64,000 nt of DNA from Candidatus Poribacteria bacterium (GCA_022827055.1 JAJDTR010000140.1:1-64000); one strand, 5' to 3'; shown: positions 16,325-26,039, counted from the stretch's first letter. The notes: a model not told the origin generated them from the sequence alone. A program made the numbers and translations.

Positions 16325-18871
16325 TCACTCTTCGAACAAAGGCATTCTTTTGGACATTAGCAAATAGGGGCTATTCTCGGTGATTTCAAGTGCATGCTTG
16401 ATTGCCGTTTGCCCTTCTGAAGTCTTGGATTTGTACACTTCAAAGAAGTCGTTGTAAAAATGATCCGGATGTACATCAAGTCGAACTTCCAGGGATCTTG
16501 CATCATCGGTAAACTGTGCTTTGTATGTGTATACCCATGTTCCACCTGCCGGGATTCGTGTGTCAAATACCTCTTTATCCAATGACAGTGGTACGCGTCG
16601 CTGAATCACTCGGATTGCTTCGGTATTTGGAATAAGAGTTTCTGCCTCATTGAGTAATCGCACAGTAACAAAAATCGCCGGTGTCAGATATGTAGGTAAA
16701 TGGTGTCCCGCCCCCTGGTTCGTTAGACGAATTTCTGCTTCAATCGATTCTTGATAGTTCCTAATCTCCACATCCAACTTTAGCGCATTCTTCACACTGT
16801 CCGGATCATGAATACCACGCCACTGGTGGCGGCGGTTTGGCATATGACACGATTGACAAGTCTTCCCCTCCTTCGCATGCGGACTTTCTAGCCATTCATT
16901 ATAGGTATTTTCTAGCAGTTTGCCGTTTAGGGAGAATCCGTTTTCCTCGAACTGATGGCACGGCTTACAAAACGCAGAGTCACTATAGGCAGAAGAGACT
17001 ACCGCTCCGCCGTGATGCCCTTCCGCAAAAACACTTGCCGCAGCCGCATGCTCCGAGAATGGCGGACCAAAACGCTGGTGTGAGCGAACGTGGCATGCCG
17101 CACAGACTATTCCGTGAGATTGAAGTTCCGCATCATATTCCTTATTTGCAATATATTCACTGCCCCCACCGGACAGATTGGTTTGATTGTTGACGTCACT
17201 CTCGCGAGGCGGAAGAAACTCCACCTGTTCGGATAATGGGGCATGACATTTCTGGCAAGCGAGGATGGTTGCCGGACTCTGCTCGACAAGCTGACCGTGT
17301 ACCCCGGGTCCCATGGCGATGGCATGCCTGGATGTTTTCCAATCCTTAAGCTGTTGTTGATGACAAATCCCGCAAGCTTCCGGGCCGAGTCGCGATACCT
17401 CATTGTTATAGTAGTCGGGTGCTTTTTGTTGCGCAGGAATAGGTAACTCCCAAAACTGATTTAAAAACTGGCTGGGATCGCCCGACGCTTCACCAATTGG
17501 CTTGTGTTTCAAGGCATTGTGAATCTCATTTCGGCGAAGCGCCAAGATTGCAACTTTCATCAATTCAACATCCGATTCCGGCATGTCAATTCCCGGCACT
17601 TCAGTCTGAATGCCCTGATGTGTTTGAATCTGTCGAATGGAATTTTGGATATCGTTCTCCAGCAACTGATTTGTAATGTTGAATCCCATATATTTTCCAA
17701 TGCCGTGACATTGCGCACAACCTTTACTAATGAATAATTCGAACCCAGCCGCCGCCTTTGTGGCATCAATTTCGATCGGTTTTTTCATCTCGGATACATT
17801 CCCGTCCTTGAGTGCCGGATTTGAGGCGCGGCCGGTCAATTCGAGAGCCGCATCTCCCAGCAGATACTCAGTCAGATTCAAGACCTGTTGATCGGTAAAG
17901 TCATAACTAGGCATTTTTGTCTCGGGGTGGAGATTCGCCGGGTTTTTCAGATATGACATCAGCCATATTCGATTCACCTTTGTACTCACGTTGGCAAGTT
18001 CTGGTCCAATTGTCTCTCCTAGCCCCTGCAAGGCGTGGCAGCTCTGACATTCGTTCTCAACAAAAAGACGTTTTCCGGCTTCAGTATCTCCGACCCCTTC
18101 GATTGGTTGAAGTTGTTCTTCAAGTCGCAAGCTACTGAGGAACTCAACAATCGCCTCGCGCTCCGAATCAGTCATTTCAATTCGCGGCATCTTCGATTCT
18201 GGCAGATACACCGTCGGATCGCTTAGCCACTGATTCAGCCATGATTGCGTGACTTTATTCCCGATATAATCCAAGCGAGGAGCATAACGCCGAACGGGAA
18301 TTTCGGCCGGAAGATGGTGGCAGGTCACGCATCCGTATTTATTCAATACATACCGACCGCCGGAAAGATAGGGGGCATCTGGAATGGCAGGTTCGACATG
18401 ACATTTGCCGCATGATACCTCTATCTGGTGACCCTTCCAAAACGGAAATCCCTCTATCGACGTGTGCGCTTCCTTTTTGTTTGCAGCACTGCCGTTTCCA
18501 CCATGGCAAAGCACACAACCGAATGTTGCAGGGGCGTGACGATCTAGATGTTTGCCGGAGTGTGCGTCTTCGGGAGTCTGCTCCGTGAAATGACAATCAA
18601 GGCACTGTTCGACTGCCGGATTTATCCCGGCGGAGGAAATAACCTGTGCCCACATATTTGGTTGTGCCGGTATGCCCTCAATAGCCTTGTCATCCGCTGG
18701 AAGAACACGTACCGCTTGGACAAGCGGATGCACATCTTCTGGTGCAGATTGAGGTAGCATCTGACCATTCAAATGCGGCACGGGACCAAATGCAACACAA
18801 AAAATGAATGCGAAAAATCTGACGGTGAAAAATTGAAGTTTCACAAAAGGCAGTGAAGTACTCAACAACAC
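16325..18871 (-). CDS. 11-haem c-type cytochrome
   Basis: 848 residues with a GTG as the farthest start; no good ribosome site, so the start is uncertain. A hydrophobic signal ('FFAFIFCVAFGPVPHLNG') is followed by 11 CxxCH haem sites: CLDCH, CVLCH, CGKCH, CVTCH, CQSCH, CAQCH, CGICH, CQKCH, CAACH, CKPCH and CQSCH. The middle includes mono-haem cytochrome-c-like modules ('GKRLFVENECQSCHALQGLG', 'GFELFISKGCAQCHGIGKY'). The part after about residue 500 resembles cytochrome c554-type multihaem proteins ('CGICHQQQLKDWKTSRHAIAM'). A haem-free beta-rich C-terminal domain follows ('GAGHHLPTYLTPAIFVTVRL'). It should act in periplasmic electron transfer. The redox partner is unknown. A zinc-ribbon membrane protein gene ends 25 bases upstream. 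Confidence 0.88.
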   Translation of the reverse strand: MLLSTSLPFVKLQFFTVRFFAFIFCVAFGPVPHLNGQMLPQSAPEDVHPLVQAVRVLPADDKAIEGIPAQPNMWAQVISSAGINPAVEQCLDCHFTEQTPEDAHSGKHLDRHAPATFGCVLCHGGNGSAANKKEAHTSIEGFPFWKGHQIEVSCGKCHVEPAIPDAPYLSGGRYVLNKYGCVTCHHLPAEIPVRRYAPRLDYIGNKVTQSWLNQWLSDPTVYLPESKMPRIEMTDSEREAIVEFLSSLRLEEQLQPIEGVGDTEAGKRLFVENECQSCHALQGLGETIGPELANVSTKVNRIWLMSYLKNPANLHPETKMPSYDFTDQQVLNLTEYLLGDAALELTGRASNPALKDGNVSEMKKPIEIDATKAAAGFELFISKGCAQCHGIGKYMGFNITNQLLENDIQNSIRQIQTHQGIQTEVPGIDMPESDVELMKVAILALRRNEIHNALKHKPIGEASGDPSQFLNQFWELPIPAQQKAPDYYNNEVSRLGPEACGICHQQQLKDWKTSRHAIAMGPGVHGQLVEQSPATILACQKCHAPLSEQVEFLPPRESDVNNQTNLSGGGSEYIANKEYDAELQSHGIVCAACHVRSHQRFGPPFSEHAAAASVFAEGHHGGAVVSSAYSDSAFCKPCHQFEENGFSLNGKLLENTYNEWLESPHAKEGKTCQSCHMPNRRHQWRGIHDPDSVKNALKLDVEIRNYQESIEAEIRLTNQGAGHHLPTYLTPAIFVTVRLLNEAETLIPNTEAIRVIQRRVPLSLDKEVFDTRIPAGGTWVYTYKAQFTDDARSLEVRLDVHPDHFYNDFFEVYKSKTSEGQTAIKHALEITENSPYLLMSKRMPLFEE

Positions 18872-18896
18872 AAAGAGATTCGTCTATTAAACTATC

Positions 18897-19187
18897 CTAG
18901 GGGTTCCTTGGATCGTCGGGAGAAGAGGGAATAGAAAGGTTCGTTTTCGCCGGAATGTCCCAAGAAACGTGGCCGCACACCGGACACCGCAACTCAACTT
19001 CAACAAGGTTTCTAATCGCCCCTGTTTTAGTTGGCTTCCGCCGAGTCTCACATTGCGAACACCGTACATCACGGAATTCGTCGGCGTCGCTTCTTCCAAA
19101 GTAAAGCAGAATGCGGAACAGACCGTAAATCATAACCAGAACTACTGCACAGAACAGAATAAAGAGAAGAAACGGTAGGATTTCCAT
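18897..19187 (-). CDS. small membrane protein with CxxC pairs
   Basis: 96 residues from the ATG at 19187; the ORF track extends into the preceding gene. One transmembrane helix (about 4-28, 'LPFLLFILFCAVVLVMIYGLF') is followed by a cytosolic or periplasmic zinc-ribbon-like segment with 'CSQCETRR' and 'CPVCGHVSW'. The two CxxC pairs could bind one zinc. It begins 19 bases after the dienelactone hydrolase stop and ends 25 bases before the multihaem cytochrome, so the three are probably co-transcribed. I do not recognise the family. A role in cytochrome assembly is only a guess from position. Confidence 0.65.
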   Translation of the reverse strand: MEILPFLLFILFCAVVLVMIYGLFRILLYFGRSDADEFRDVRCSQCETRRKPTKTGAIRNLVEVELRCPVCGHVSWDIPAKTNLSIPSSPDDPRNP

Positions 19188-19206
19188 CTGTCGAGCGGTA
19201 AAGTTC

Positions 19207-19989
19207 CTACTGCACCGCAAAAAGCGCCTTGAAGAAGTCCTGCATATCCGTCCAAGATTTTTTATCCGCTGCCGCATTATATCTCAGCGGTCCGCCGCGT
19301 GTATCCGCAGCCGGATTAGTGAAGCCGTGGCTAGCCTCGGGATAGGCGATAAACTTAAAATCTACTTCGGCATTTTGCATCTCTTTCTTAAATGTGTCCA
19401 CTTGTTCTGACGTTATGAACGGATCGTCCGCACCATGGCACACCAAAATCTTGGCTTTCACCGTCCCACGTTTTGCAGGCGTCTGTGTTGACAGCGAACC
19501 GTGGAAACTGACCACTCCGTCAAGTTCATCAATGCCGAGACGAGCCATGTGTAGCACAATACCGCCGCCGAAGCAATAACCGATTGCGGCAATCTGTTTA
19601 GTATCAACGGTTGGGTGTTTCCTCAATAAATCCATGCCTGCCATGAAACGGGCTTTAGCAACTTCCATATTTTCCATCACCGAGCGAGCAAATTTGCCGG
19701 CGTCGTCGGGATGATCAGCGAGTTTGCCATCGCCGTACATGTCTACGGCAAGCGCCGTATATCCCAACCCAGCCAACATTCGAGCCCGGTTACGCACATA
19801 TTCGTTGTGGCCCCACCATTCGTGAACAACCAACACGCCTGGGCGTTTCGTTTTTATCTGGTCGTCATAAGCCAGATATCCTTTGAACACGATATTATCC
19901 ACCGTGTATTCGACCGTTTCCCCATGCGTATGGGCATAACCGCAGATTGCAATTGACAACATTAACAGCGAAGAAACGCACTTTTGCAA
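19207..19989 (-). CDS. dienelactone hydrolase family protein, exported
   Basis: 260 residues from a TTG at 19989, preferred because GGAGG lies 7 bases before it; the ATG at 20013 has only a crowded GGGGA. The alpha/beta hydrolase triad is visible: Cys in 'AIGYCFGGGIVL', Asp in 'CHGADDPFIT' and His in 'EASHGFTNPAAD'. 'VLVVHEWWGHNEYVRNRARMLAGLGY' is the family's oxyanion region. The N-terminus 'CVSSLLMLSIAICGYAHTHG' is a likely signal peptide, so it is probably periplasmic. Classical members open dienelactone in chloroaromatic breakdown, but exported relatives are mostly of unknown substrate. It is followed at once by the small CxxC protein. Confidence 0.88.
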   Translation of the reverse strand: MQKCVSSLLMLSIAICGYAHTHGETVEYTVDNIVFKGYLAYDDQIKTKRPGVLVVHEWWGHNEYVRNRARMLAGLGYTALAVDMYGDGKLADHPDDAGKFARSVMENMEVAKARFMAGMDLLRKHPTVDTKQIAAIGYCFGGGIVLHMARLGIDELDGVVSFHGSLSTQTPAKRGTVKAKILVCHGADDPFITSEQVDTFKKEMQNAEVDFKFIAYPEASHGFTNPAADTRGGPLRYNAAADKKSWTDMQDFFKALFAVQ

Positions 19990-20206
19990 TTTGAGTCCTC
20001 CAAAAATAATCATTGTCCCCGAGTAAATTTAGTACGATCTCGTTGAGAGGGGGTTGATTGCACCATGCTAGGGGAGCGAGTCACAACGTGATGGTCCAAC
20101 TGTCCAGAATCGTAAATTGTGGACGCTCAACCGCCGGAGTTTGGAAACAGGTTAGGTTTGAAATTATCGAATGTTCCAACAAAACATAGTCTGAGTTGAA
20201 ATATTA

Positions 20207-21664
20207 TCAGACCATGTTCGCTAGCTGGGCGGGCATGAACTTTGGATCCGCTTTAATTGCCTTAGCCAGCGCTGCCTTAGCCTTCGATTCGGCGCCATCT
20301 GTTCGATTCGCAAGTCCAATCGAGAAGTATGCTTGAGCAATCTGAGTGTCGGTCAGCGGGAGATTCAATGCACGGTGAATGTAAGCAAGCCCGGTCGCCG
20401 GATCGTCGCCGTTGCGGTACGCAATTGTAATCAGTGTTTGGCCAAGCAGTAACAGTGCCGGTGCATACTCGGGATCCAGTTCCAACGCAGTCTGGATGGC
20501 AGTTCTCGCCTCCGAGAAAAAATCTCCTTTTTCCAGTACGCTCGATACGATGCGCGACTCTTGGTTCAACGTCTTTGCCAATGCTGTCCATGAGGCAGGA
20601 TTTTCCGGATACTGGCGCGTAGCTTCGCGAAGCACCGCAATCCTCAAACCAATATCACCTCCCTCTCCCAGTTCCGCCGCTGCTTGACGATAACCCTCAA
20701 AACTATCAAGATTAGCGGTATTTTCTTCAACTTCGCGCGGGTCGGCGGACGGGACAACTGACGGCTTGAAGTGCTGCCAGCCCGGCTCGGGTGAATCAAT
20801 CAATCCACGGTATACACGCAGGGCGGCATAACGGGGCGTACCCCACACCTCGGCGATTCGAGCAATCCAATCGGGCAGATTACTCTCAAGATCCACAAGT
20901 AATTCGGATAATTCCATGCCGCTGTCAATCCGCTCGCGAACTTCTGATAGAAAATACTCTTCAATCTTAATCAGTAAATCGATTTCTGTGTCATGCGCCA
21001 ACGGTCCATGACCGGGAAGCACGTGATCGGGCTTGTGTGAGCGTAGTTCTTCTATCGTGTTAATCCAGTCTTGGTTTCCCATCAAGCCCTCGTTCATTAC
21101 GGGCTGACCGAAGATGGGGAAACTTCCGGTCATGATCGTATCACCGGAAACTATGCATCCTTCATTCGGAATAAGGACGGCAGTCGCATCATCCGTTTCT
21201 GCTTTACCAAGATGGACAAGCTGTAACGGTTGATTACCCAGATCAAGTTGGGTTTCAAGTTGGAAAGTCTCATCAGGTAAATAGGGATCATCGCCCAACT
21301 CAAAACCACGTGATCGGAGAAACGCTTTTTGACGAGGGGCTCGATTGACCATAAACCCCTTCGTCATCTCTCTTGAAATGACTTCCGCCCCCTCATCATG
21401 AAAAATGACATTGCCGTTCGTATGGTCCCAGTGGTAGTGGGTATTGATAGCATACAGAATCGGTTTATCCGTTATCCTCCGAACAGCTTGAAGCACCCGA
21501 CACGCCATACGCCGGTTAACCTGCGTATCAATTACAGCTACCCCTCTGTCACCAACAACAATGGACGAATTCACGATATTGCGAAAAAGGTAAACGCTAT
21601 CTGTTACCTTTTCAAGCGCGCCATATTGAAGCGGGGCGTACGGGTTGTTTTGGGCGGACTTCAT
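20207..21664 (-). CDS. metallo-beta-lactamase-fold hydrolase with C-terminal TPR-like domain
   Basis: 485 residues, GGGAGA six bases before the ATG. The N-terminal MBL domain (about 15-240) shows 'SSIVVGDRGVAVIDTQ', the dinuclear metal motif 'NTHYHWDHTNGN', 'IVSGDTIM' and 'VLPGHGPLAHD', matching SoxH/quinoprotein-relay-like MBL proteins. No signal peptide was seen. The C-terminal third has TPR-like helices ('AVLREATRQYPENPASWTALAKTL', 'ARTAIQTALELDPEYAPALLLLGQ', 'AKAALAKAIKADPKFMP'), probably for protein interaction. The substrate is not assignable. A gene for hemE ends 180 bases upstream on the same strand. Confidence 0.85.
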   Translation of the reverse strand: MKSAQNNPYAPLQYGALEKVTDSVYLFRNIVNSSIVVGDRGVAVIDTQVNRRMACRVLQAVRRITDKPILYAINTHYHWDHTNGNVIFHDEGAEVISREMTKGFMVNRAPRQKAFLRSRGFELGDDPYLPDETFQLETQLDLGNQPLQLVHLGKAETDDATAVLIPNEGCIVSGDTIMTGSFPIFGQPVMNEGLMGNQDWINTIEELRSHKPDHVLPGHGPLAHDTEIDLLIKIEEYFLSEVRERIDSGMELSELLVDLESNLPDWIARIAEVWGTPRYAALRVYRGLIDSPEPGWQHFKPSVVPSADPREVEENTANLDSFEGYRQAAAELGEGGDIGLRIAVLREATRQYPENPASWTALAKTLNQESRIVSSVLEKGDFFSEARTAIQTALELDPEYAPALLLLGQTLITIAYRNGDDPATGLAYIHRALNLPLTDTQIAQAYFSIGLANRTDGAESKAKAALAKAIKADPKFMPAQLANMV

Positions 21665-21844
21665 GAATCTTCTCCCAATGAAATCGCTTCTTTATTGAAT
21701 CGGCTAAACCAAACTGCCTATATTCCTGTAATTGGTATCATTAACGGTCTACGACCGATACTGATTCGCATCTCCGAATTGTTGCAACTGAAGACAAACA
21801 CAACAATGATTCTAGCACAAGATTTTGTACGAATTTCTCGGACG

Positions 21845-22939
21845 TCATTTGCTCCACGTGTGGGCTTTAGCCGCCTTCACGAAATGCTTCACATTTGCGA
21901 ATGGGGTGTCCCTATGAATTCCATGATTCAGATTAAGAATATGTCCGACTCGCCCAGCCTGTTGCAAACACTTGTCCACGGCCTCCGTGACATCGTCGGG
22001 AGTTCCGTCACGAAGAACGCGATTATCCACATTGCCTTGGACCGCAACCCTTCCCGCCGCATGTACCTGAGCTTCTTTAAGGTCTATGCACCTCCCTACA
22101 CTTAGCACGTCTGCGCCGCTTCTCAGCATCAAATCGAGATAAGGACACTCTTTGGCAAATAGGATAGAAGGTGCATCAGCACTCAGCGCTGCGAAAATCT
22201 GTTCATGGTACGGCTGAGCAAACGCTTCATACAATGGTCGTTCAATCCCATCCGCAATTGATTCGAACAGTTGCACAATTTGAACACCTTGTGAAATCTG
22301 AAAATTGAGGTACGTTATCGTCATTTCCGTTAAGCGCCGCAACAGTTCATGAAAGAGATGGGGCGATTCTCGCATCATCTGGAATACGACAGCCGCTTCG
22401 CTCGATAGTTTACTCTCTTGATTCATGGGACTCTTCCCCGTAATCATAAAGAATGCTAGCGTCAAGGGAGCTCCGGCAAAACCAATTAATGGGAGTTTGC
22501 CATCTAATGCTCGGCAAAGACCCCTGATTACTTCGCCCGTAAAACTCATCTGTGACGAAGGTTTATCAAGCGAACGTAATCCCGCAATCTGGCTAGCTGT
22601 CCGAATAGGAGTATTTAACACAGGGGCAGGATCAAAGCGAAAATGCACCCCCATAGGAGCTAGTGGGGTAAGTATATCGTGGTACATAATTATGGCGTCA
22701 ACCCCAATTCGTTTCGGCAAGAGTGAGATTTCGATCACCCACTCGACTTCCGTCGTGCTGAATGGTCCCGGAACTGTTTGAAACAAGCGCTCCAGAGGAA
22801 GGCCGATTCTTTTTCTGAGTTCCCGGTAAGCCGGATCTGAACGACCGGCTTGGCGCATCATCCACACAGGCACACGTTCAACCGGAAGACGTCTTACTGC
22901 TCGAAGCAGAAGGTTGTTTTCTCCCACGTGGTTGGACAA
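21845..22939 (-). CDS. hemE: uroporphyrinogen decarboxylase
   Basis: 364 residues from a TTG at 22939, three bases after the upstream gene's stop. It removes four carboxyls from uroporphyrinogen III to give coproporphyrinogen III in haem synthesis. The signature 'PVWMMRQAGRSDPAYRELR' carries the substrate-binding Arg residues. 'VDAIIMYHDILTPLAPMG' keeps the catalytic Asp. 'LPLIGFAGAPLTLA' and 'HILNLNHGIHRDTP' (conserved His) complete the fold. Length is typical. The usual Tyr after AGR is Ser here, a minor divergence. The nearby 11-haem cytochrome is a consumer of the pathway's product, though no operon link is visible. Confidence 0.93.
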   Translation of the reverse strand: MSNHVGENNLLLRAVRRLPVERVPVWMMRQAGRSDPAYRELRKRIGLPLERLFQTVPGPFSTTEVEWVIEISLLPKRIGVDAIIMYHDILTPLAPMGVHFRFDPAPVLNTPIRTASQIAGLRSLDKPSSQMSFTGEVIRGLCRALDGKLPLIGFAGAPLTLAFFMITGKSPMNQESKLSSEAAVVFQMMRESPHLFHELLRRLTEMTITYLNFQISQGVQIVQLFESIADGIERPLYEAFAQPYHEQIFAALSADAPSILFAKECPYLDLMLRSGADVLSVGRCIDLKEAQVHAAGRVAVQGNVDNRVLRDGTPDDVTEAVDKCLQQAGRVGHILNLNHGIHRDTPFANVKHFVKAAKAHTWSK

Positions 22940-22942
22940 TTT

Positions 22943-23467
22943 CTACTGTTTCCCTTCTCTTCCTTGTTCGTGGCGCTCAAGAAACCGTCTAAGTTTCGCA
23001 AAACTCTTCACGTTTTTCATGATACGGCCACTCTCCCGCTCTTCAAGATAGAGAAAAAATCCCATCAAATACAAGCTAATGAAAAATAGTATAAAGCCCG
23101 AGAAACATCTAAAAACGGCAAAGTAGTTTGCCTCGAGACGAAGGCGGGGAATGGAGCCATGATAGACATTCAACACACCATCGTCCCGTTTAAGTGTGTA
23201 GGTTCGTTGGTTATCTCTATCAAGTATCACCCACCAGTTGTTGCTATTTCCGCCGGGCGAACTGCTGAGATTGTCGGAAAGCGGAAACCCATTCTTCTGA
23301 AAAGTTTCTCGCAGCCCTTCCGATATCACATCGCCATTCAACTCCGGCGCGAACTGAGAATCTATGCTGAATTTCCACGTGATTGACGCAAAATCGCTCC
23401 AACCTGTAACGCCTACCGATAGAAATGCAATTGAGAGCGCGAAAATTATGAAGAATTGTATGCCCAT
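22943..23467 (-). CDS. hypothetical two-helix membrane protein upstream of hemE
   Basis: 174 residues, family not recognised. A hydrophobic N-terminal helix (about 4-22) and a second helix (about 114-138, 'YFAVFRCFSGFILFFISLYLMGFFLYL') bracket an extracytoplasmic domain with 'NNWWVILDRDNQRTYTLKRDDGVLNVYHG'. The C-terminus is short, charged and cytosolic. Its stop lies three bases before the hemE start, so translational coupling with hemE is likely. No ribosome site is evident before the ATG. No function can be assigned. Confidence 0.6.
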   Translation of the reverse strand: MGIQFFIIFALSIAFLSVGVTGWSDFASITWKFSIDSQFAPELNGDVISEGLRETFQKNGFPLSDNLSSSPGGNSNNWWVILDRDNQRTYTLKRDDGVLNVYHGSIPRLRLEANYFAVFRCFSGFILFFISLYLMGFFLYLEERESGRIMKNVKSFAKLRRFLERHEQGREGKQ

Positions 23468-24124
23468 AATTTACGTTATGCGGCGAACGGTTGCCACGAT
23501 CTCAGACCACACCCTCTTTTATCCAAGGTGACTTCTTCGCTGTAACCAGCACCGTATATCGCAAGAAATTCAGTGGCGGCCACAGATTCAGGCGAAACCC
23601 GCCAATTGATCGAGTTATCCAATGCGACGCCGGAACTTTCGCACCATCCTCCATTGCATTCCACCAAGCAATTAACAACAGCATATCGTTCCGGAGCATC
23701 GTGGTATTGATTCTACAAGCTTGTCTGCCATGAAGTCCAAATTTCAGGCACATGGGACTTTGATGAGATGTTTAGCGTAATTCAACTTTGTCCGTTCAGC
23801 GGCGCTAAGACATGGATGGCAGTTTTGTGGTGAGCCGTGTTGCAGAAACAGATACTTCGTACCGATGCGAAGGGCGTGATTCTCAGAATGCCCAATCTTA
23901 AGCCTGATTGTGAATCTTAACGGTTACACGAATCCACATTATTATATCACAATCAAGAGGGGGCTATAACGAAAAACTGCGGTGACCAACAATTGGAATT
24001 GTGTTGTCTCAGGGCAAGTTGCCGATGTGTTTTGCGTCGAGTTGGGGGCTCGCCGTTATGCTATTCAGTGGATCGTAAAGGAAAAATGATTGGCTTAATA
24101 TCCTAGACCACATAACCTATTGTA
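23468..24124. other. 657-base gene-free stretch, nothing recognised
   Basis: Both strands carry only short overlapping ORFs without motifs. The stretch lies between two minus-strand genes and may be decayed DNA. No hairpin, promoter or repeat shared with the rest of the window was found. Confidence 0.5.
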
Positions 24125-24964
24125 TTACATGAAATACTTTGTCTCCAAGAACAGGAATCTTCCACAAAACTCCCCTATGAAAACTGTGATCATGGCAACA
24201 TAAAGGAATCCAGTCGCGGCACGTGTTGCTCCAACGGCATCATGCTCCACGGCTTTGTTTCGCAGACAGTACCATATAATGATGTACATCAGAAATGAGC
24301 CACAAAACCCGATAAAGACACGCATTCCCAACACGACCTGCAAAAAGAAGCTGCCAGGTAGTCCCACAGATGATTTCGCACCTAAGGCATAATTCAGCAC
24401 AAAAAGGGAAGTTGAGAGCAGAAGCGCTATTAGAAAAACCTGATTGAATTTTTTCAGATGAATGACCGGAAGATCTGGCGTCACCAAATACCAGTGGCCA
24501 AACCACATGCCGCTATTTACTGCGCCAAGCAGAACGGCGGATACCAGAAATTGGAGGGGCAATAGGAATCTATCCGCCGGAAGACTGCTGTGCGGAAAAA
24601 AGGAATGGGAACTGTGCACAATCCAAATTATTCCGGTGACTGTTCCAACAAATAAGAGCACTCTGTTTGGAATCTCAGACTTCAGCCAAAGACTAACAGT
24701 GTAACTAAGGAAAATGAGAAACAAAACTAAAGTAAAAAGAACATCTTGATCATTCCACGCTAGGAAAAAATTCCGCCAAGACACGGTTTTACCGCTTATC
24801 GGAAGGTGCGCACATCGAGCGAATATGATGGATAGCAGGTAAATGCTCCCCATCAAGCGATAAAATCCGCGCCCTACCAATCCCTTCGGCACAAGAAGAA
24901 GCAAGGTAAAACCGCCAATTGCCAGTTGACTGAATACCAGATAAAAAATCGGAGTGAGAATCAT
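24125..24964 (-). CDS. conserved multi-spanning membrane protein with GHWYL motif
   Basis: 279 residues from the ATG at 24964; the ORF-track start at 25012 lies inside the rplL terminator and is unlikely. About eight hydrophobic helices are visible. A motif 'GMWFGHWYLVTPDLP' occurs near residue 160, and His residues ('IVHSSHSFFPHSS') lie in a preceding loop. The GHWYL motif recurs in uncharacterised membrane proteins as I recall, but no named family can be claimed. His-rich helices could coordinate haem or metal, which is speculation. It occupies the position after rplL where rpoB is usually found, but a terminator separates it. Confidence 0.65.
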   Translation of the reverse strand: MILTPIFYLVFSQLAIGGFTLLLLVPKGLVGRGFYRLMGSIYLLSIIFARCAHLPISGKTVSWRNFFLAWNDQDVLFTLVLFLIFLSYTVSLWLKSEIPNRVLLFVGTVTGIIWIVHSSHSFFPHSSLPADRFLLPLQFLVSAVLLGAVNSGMWFGHWYLVTPDLPVIHLKKFNQVFLIALLLSTSLFVLNYALGAKSSVGLPGSFFLQVVLGMRVFIGFCGSFLMYIIIWYCLRNKAVEHDAVGATRAATGFLYVAMITVFIGEFCGRFLFLETKYFM

Positions 24965-24986
24965 ATTGGGTTTTCTTCGGAAATAG

Positions 24987-25018
24987 AAAAACCCATTGTG
25001 GTAGACAACCACAATGGG
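24987..25018 (-). terminator. intrinsic terminator after rplL
   Basis: On the minus strand CCCATTGTGG, a 7-base loop and CCACAATGGG form a perfect 10-bp stem followed by TTTTT. It starts 28 bases past the rplL stop and should end the ribosomal-protein operon. Confidence 0.9.
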
Positions 25019-25045
25019 CCTGGAAAATTTGAGAACAGCTTGGAG

Positions 25046-25444
25046 TTATAGAATCTCGACGACTGCGCCAACTGCTTCCAACTGTTCTTTTATTTTGTCC
25101 GCTTCCTCCTGTGGGAGACCTTCTTTTATCACAGTCGGAGCGCTTTCGACCTTCTCTTTTGCTTCCTTGAGCCCAAGACCTGTCACCGCGCGCACCTCTT
25201 TGATAACAGGAATCTTTTGGGATCCGATCTCTTTCAACTGAATGTCGAACTCTGTCTTTGCTTCTTCCGGTGCCGCTTCAGCTTCGGCTGCGCCCGCCGC
25301 CGGGACACCTGCCATCATCGGCGCCGCCATCATCGGTGCAGAGGCACTCACGCCGAACTTATCTTCCAAAGCTTTCACCAATTCAGAAAGCTCCAAAACC
25401 GTCATGTTACTGATTGTTTCAATCATTTCATCAATGTTAGCCAT
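25046..25444 (-). CDS. rplL: 50S ribosomal protein L7/L12
   Basis: 132 residues from the ATG at 25444 behind a purine-rich GGAAAAGGAAA; the ORF-track start lies inside rplJ. The N-terminal dimerisation helices ('[29 protein letters not shown]'), the Ala/Met/Pro hinge and the C-terminal factor-binding domain ('KKIPVIK'-like '[26 protein letters not shown]') are all present. It forms the stalk that recruits and activates translation GTPases. It follows rplJ by 28 bases and is the last gene before a strong terminator, so the usual rplL-rpoB linkage is absent here. Confidence 0.97.
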   Translation of the reverse strand: MANIDEMIETISNMTVLELSELVKALEDKFGVSASAPMMAAPMMAGVPAAGAAEAEAAPEEAKTEFDIQLKEIGSQKIPVIKEVRAVTGLGLKEAKEKVESAPTVIKEGLPQEEADKIKEQLEAVGAVVEIL

Positions 25445-25472
25445 TTTCCTTTTCCTTTCAAAATTAAAGTAA

Positions 25473-26039
25473 CTACGCCGATTCAGCCTCTTTTTTCTGA
25501 TCGGCAACTGCTTGTAGCGCCGTCGTAACCTGGCGTACTGTACCACTCAAGACACTGACAAAATCCGTCATTGGCGAACCTCTATGCAAAACAGAAACAA
25601 GCCCGGAAAGCGGTGCATTGATACCGACAACAGCTTGGGCAATCAACTGTTCCTTTGACGGCATGTCGACAAGCGCTTCAACTCCCGCAGCATCAATGAC
25701 CGTTTTGCCCAGAAGACCGCCTTTGATTTTCAAATGCTCATGTTCTTCGGCAAAGTCTGTCAAAATTTTTGAGCACGTTGCGGGGTCATCGCTCGTCGCG
25801 AGGGCGGTTGGACCAACCAAATGGTCGTCTAACCCCTCAATTCCCAGTTCTTGCGCAACAACCTTGACAAGTCGATTTTTGCAGACTTTATACTGAATAC
25901 CTGCACCGCGCAATTGCTGTCTAAGATCATTAACCTCAGCAACAGTCAATCCCTTGAAATCAGTCAGCAATACAACGTCAGCGCTCTGAATATGCTCTCG
26001 AATCATATCAACTTGCTGGATATTTGCTTGACTAGGCAT
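25473..26039 (-). CDS. rplJ: 50S ribosomal protein L10
   Basis: 188 residues, with a very strong GGAGGTGAG before the ATG. The RNA-binding N-terminal half has '[40 protein letters not shown]'. The C-terminal helix that carries L7/L12 dimers is present. L10 anchors the stalk to 23S rRNA and, in complex with L12, represses its own mRNA through the leader annotated just upstream. The operon order rplK-rplA-rplJ-rplL is canonical. Confidence 0.97.
   Translation of the reverse strand: MPSQANIQQVDMIREHIQSADVVLLTDFKGLTVAEVNDLRQQLRGAGIQYKVCKNRLVKVVAQELGIEGLDDHLVGPTALATSDDPATCSKILTDFAEEHEHLKIKGGLLGKTVIDAAGVEALVDMPSKEQLIAQAVVGINAPLSGLVSVLHRGSPMTDFVSVLSGTVRQVTTALQAVADQKKEAESA

Noticed and set aside
23502-23753. 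83-codon minus ORF in the gap before the hemE-linked gene
   Set aside because: Overlapping ORFs on both strands and no motif; treated as non-coding.
25012-25445. Longer starts for the membrane protein (25012) and rplL (25546)
   Set aside because: The first lies inside the terminator stem and the second inside rplJ; both have better internal starts with ribosome sites.
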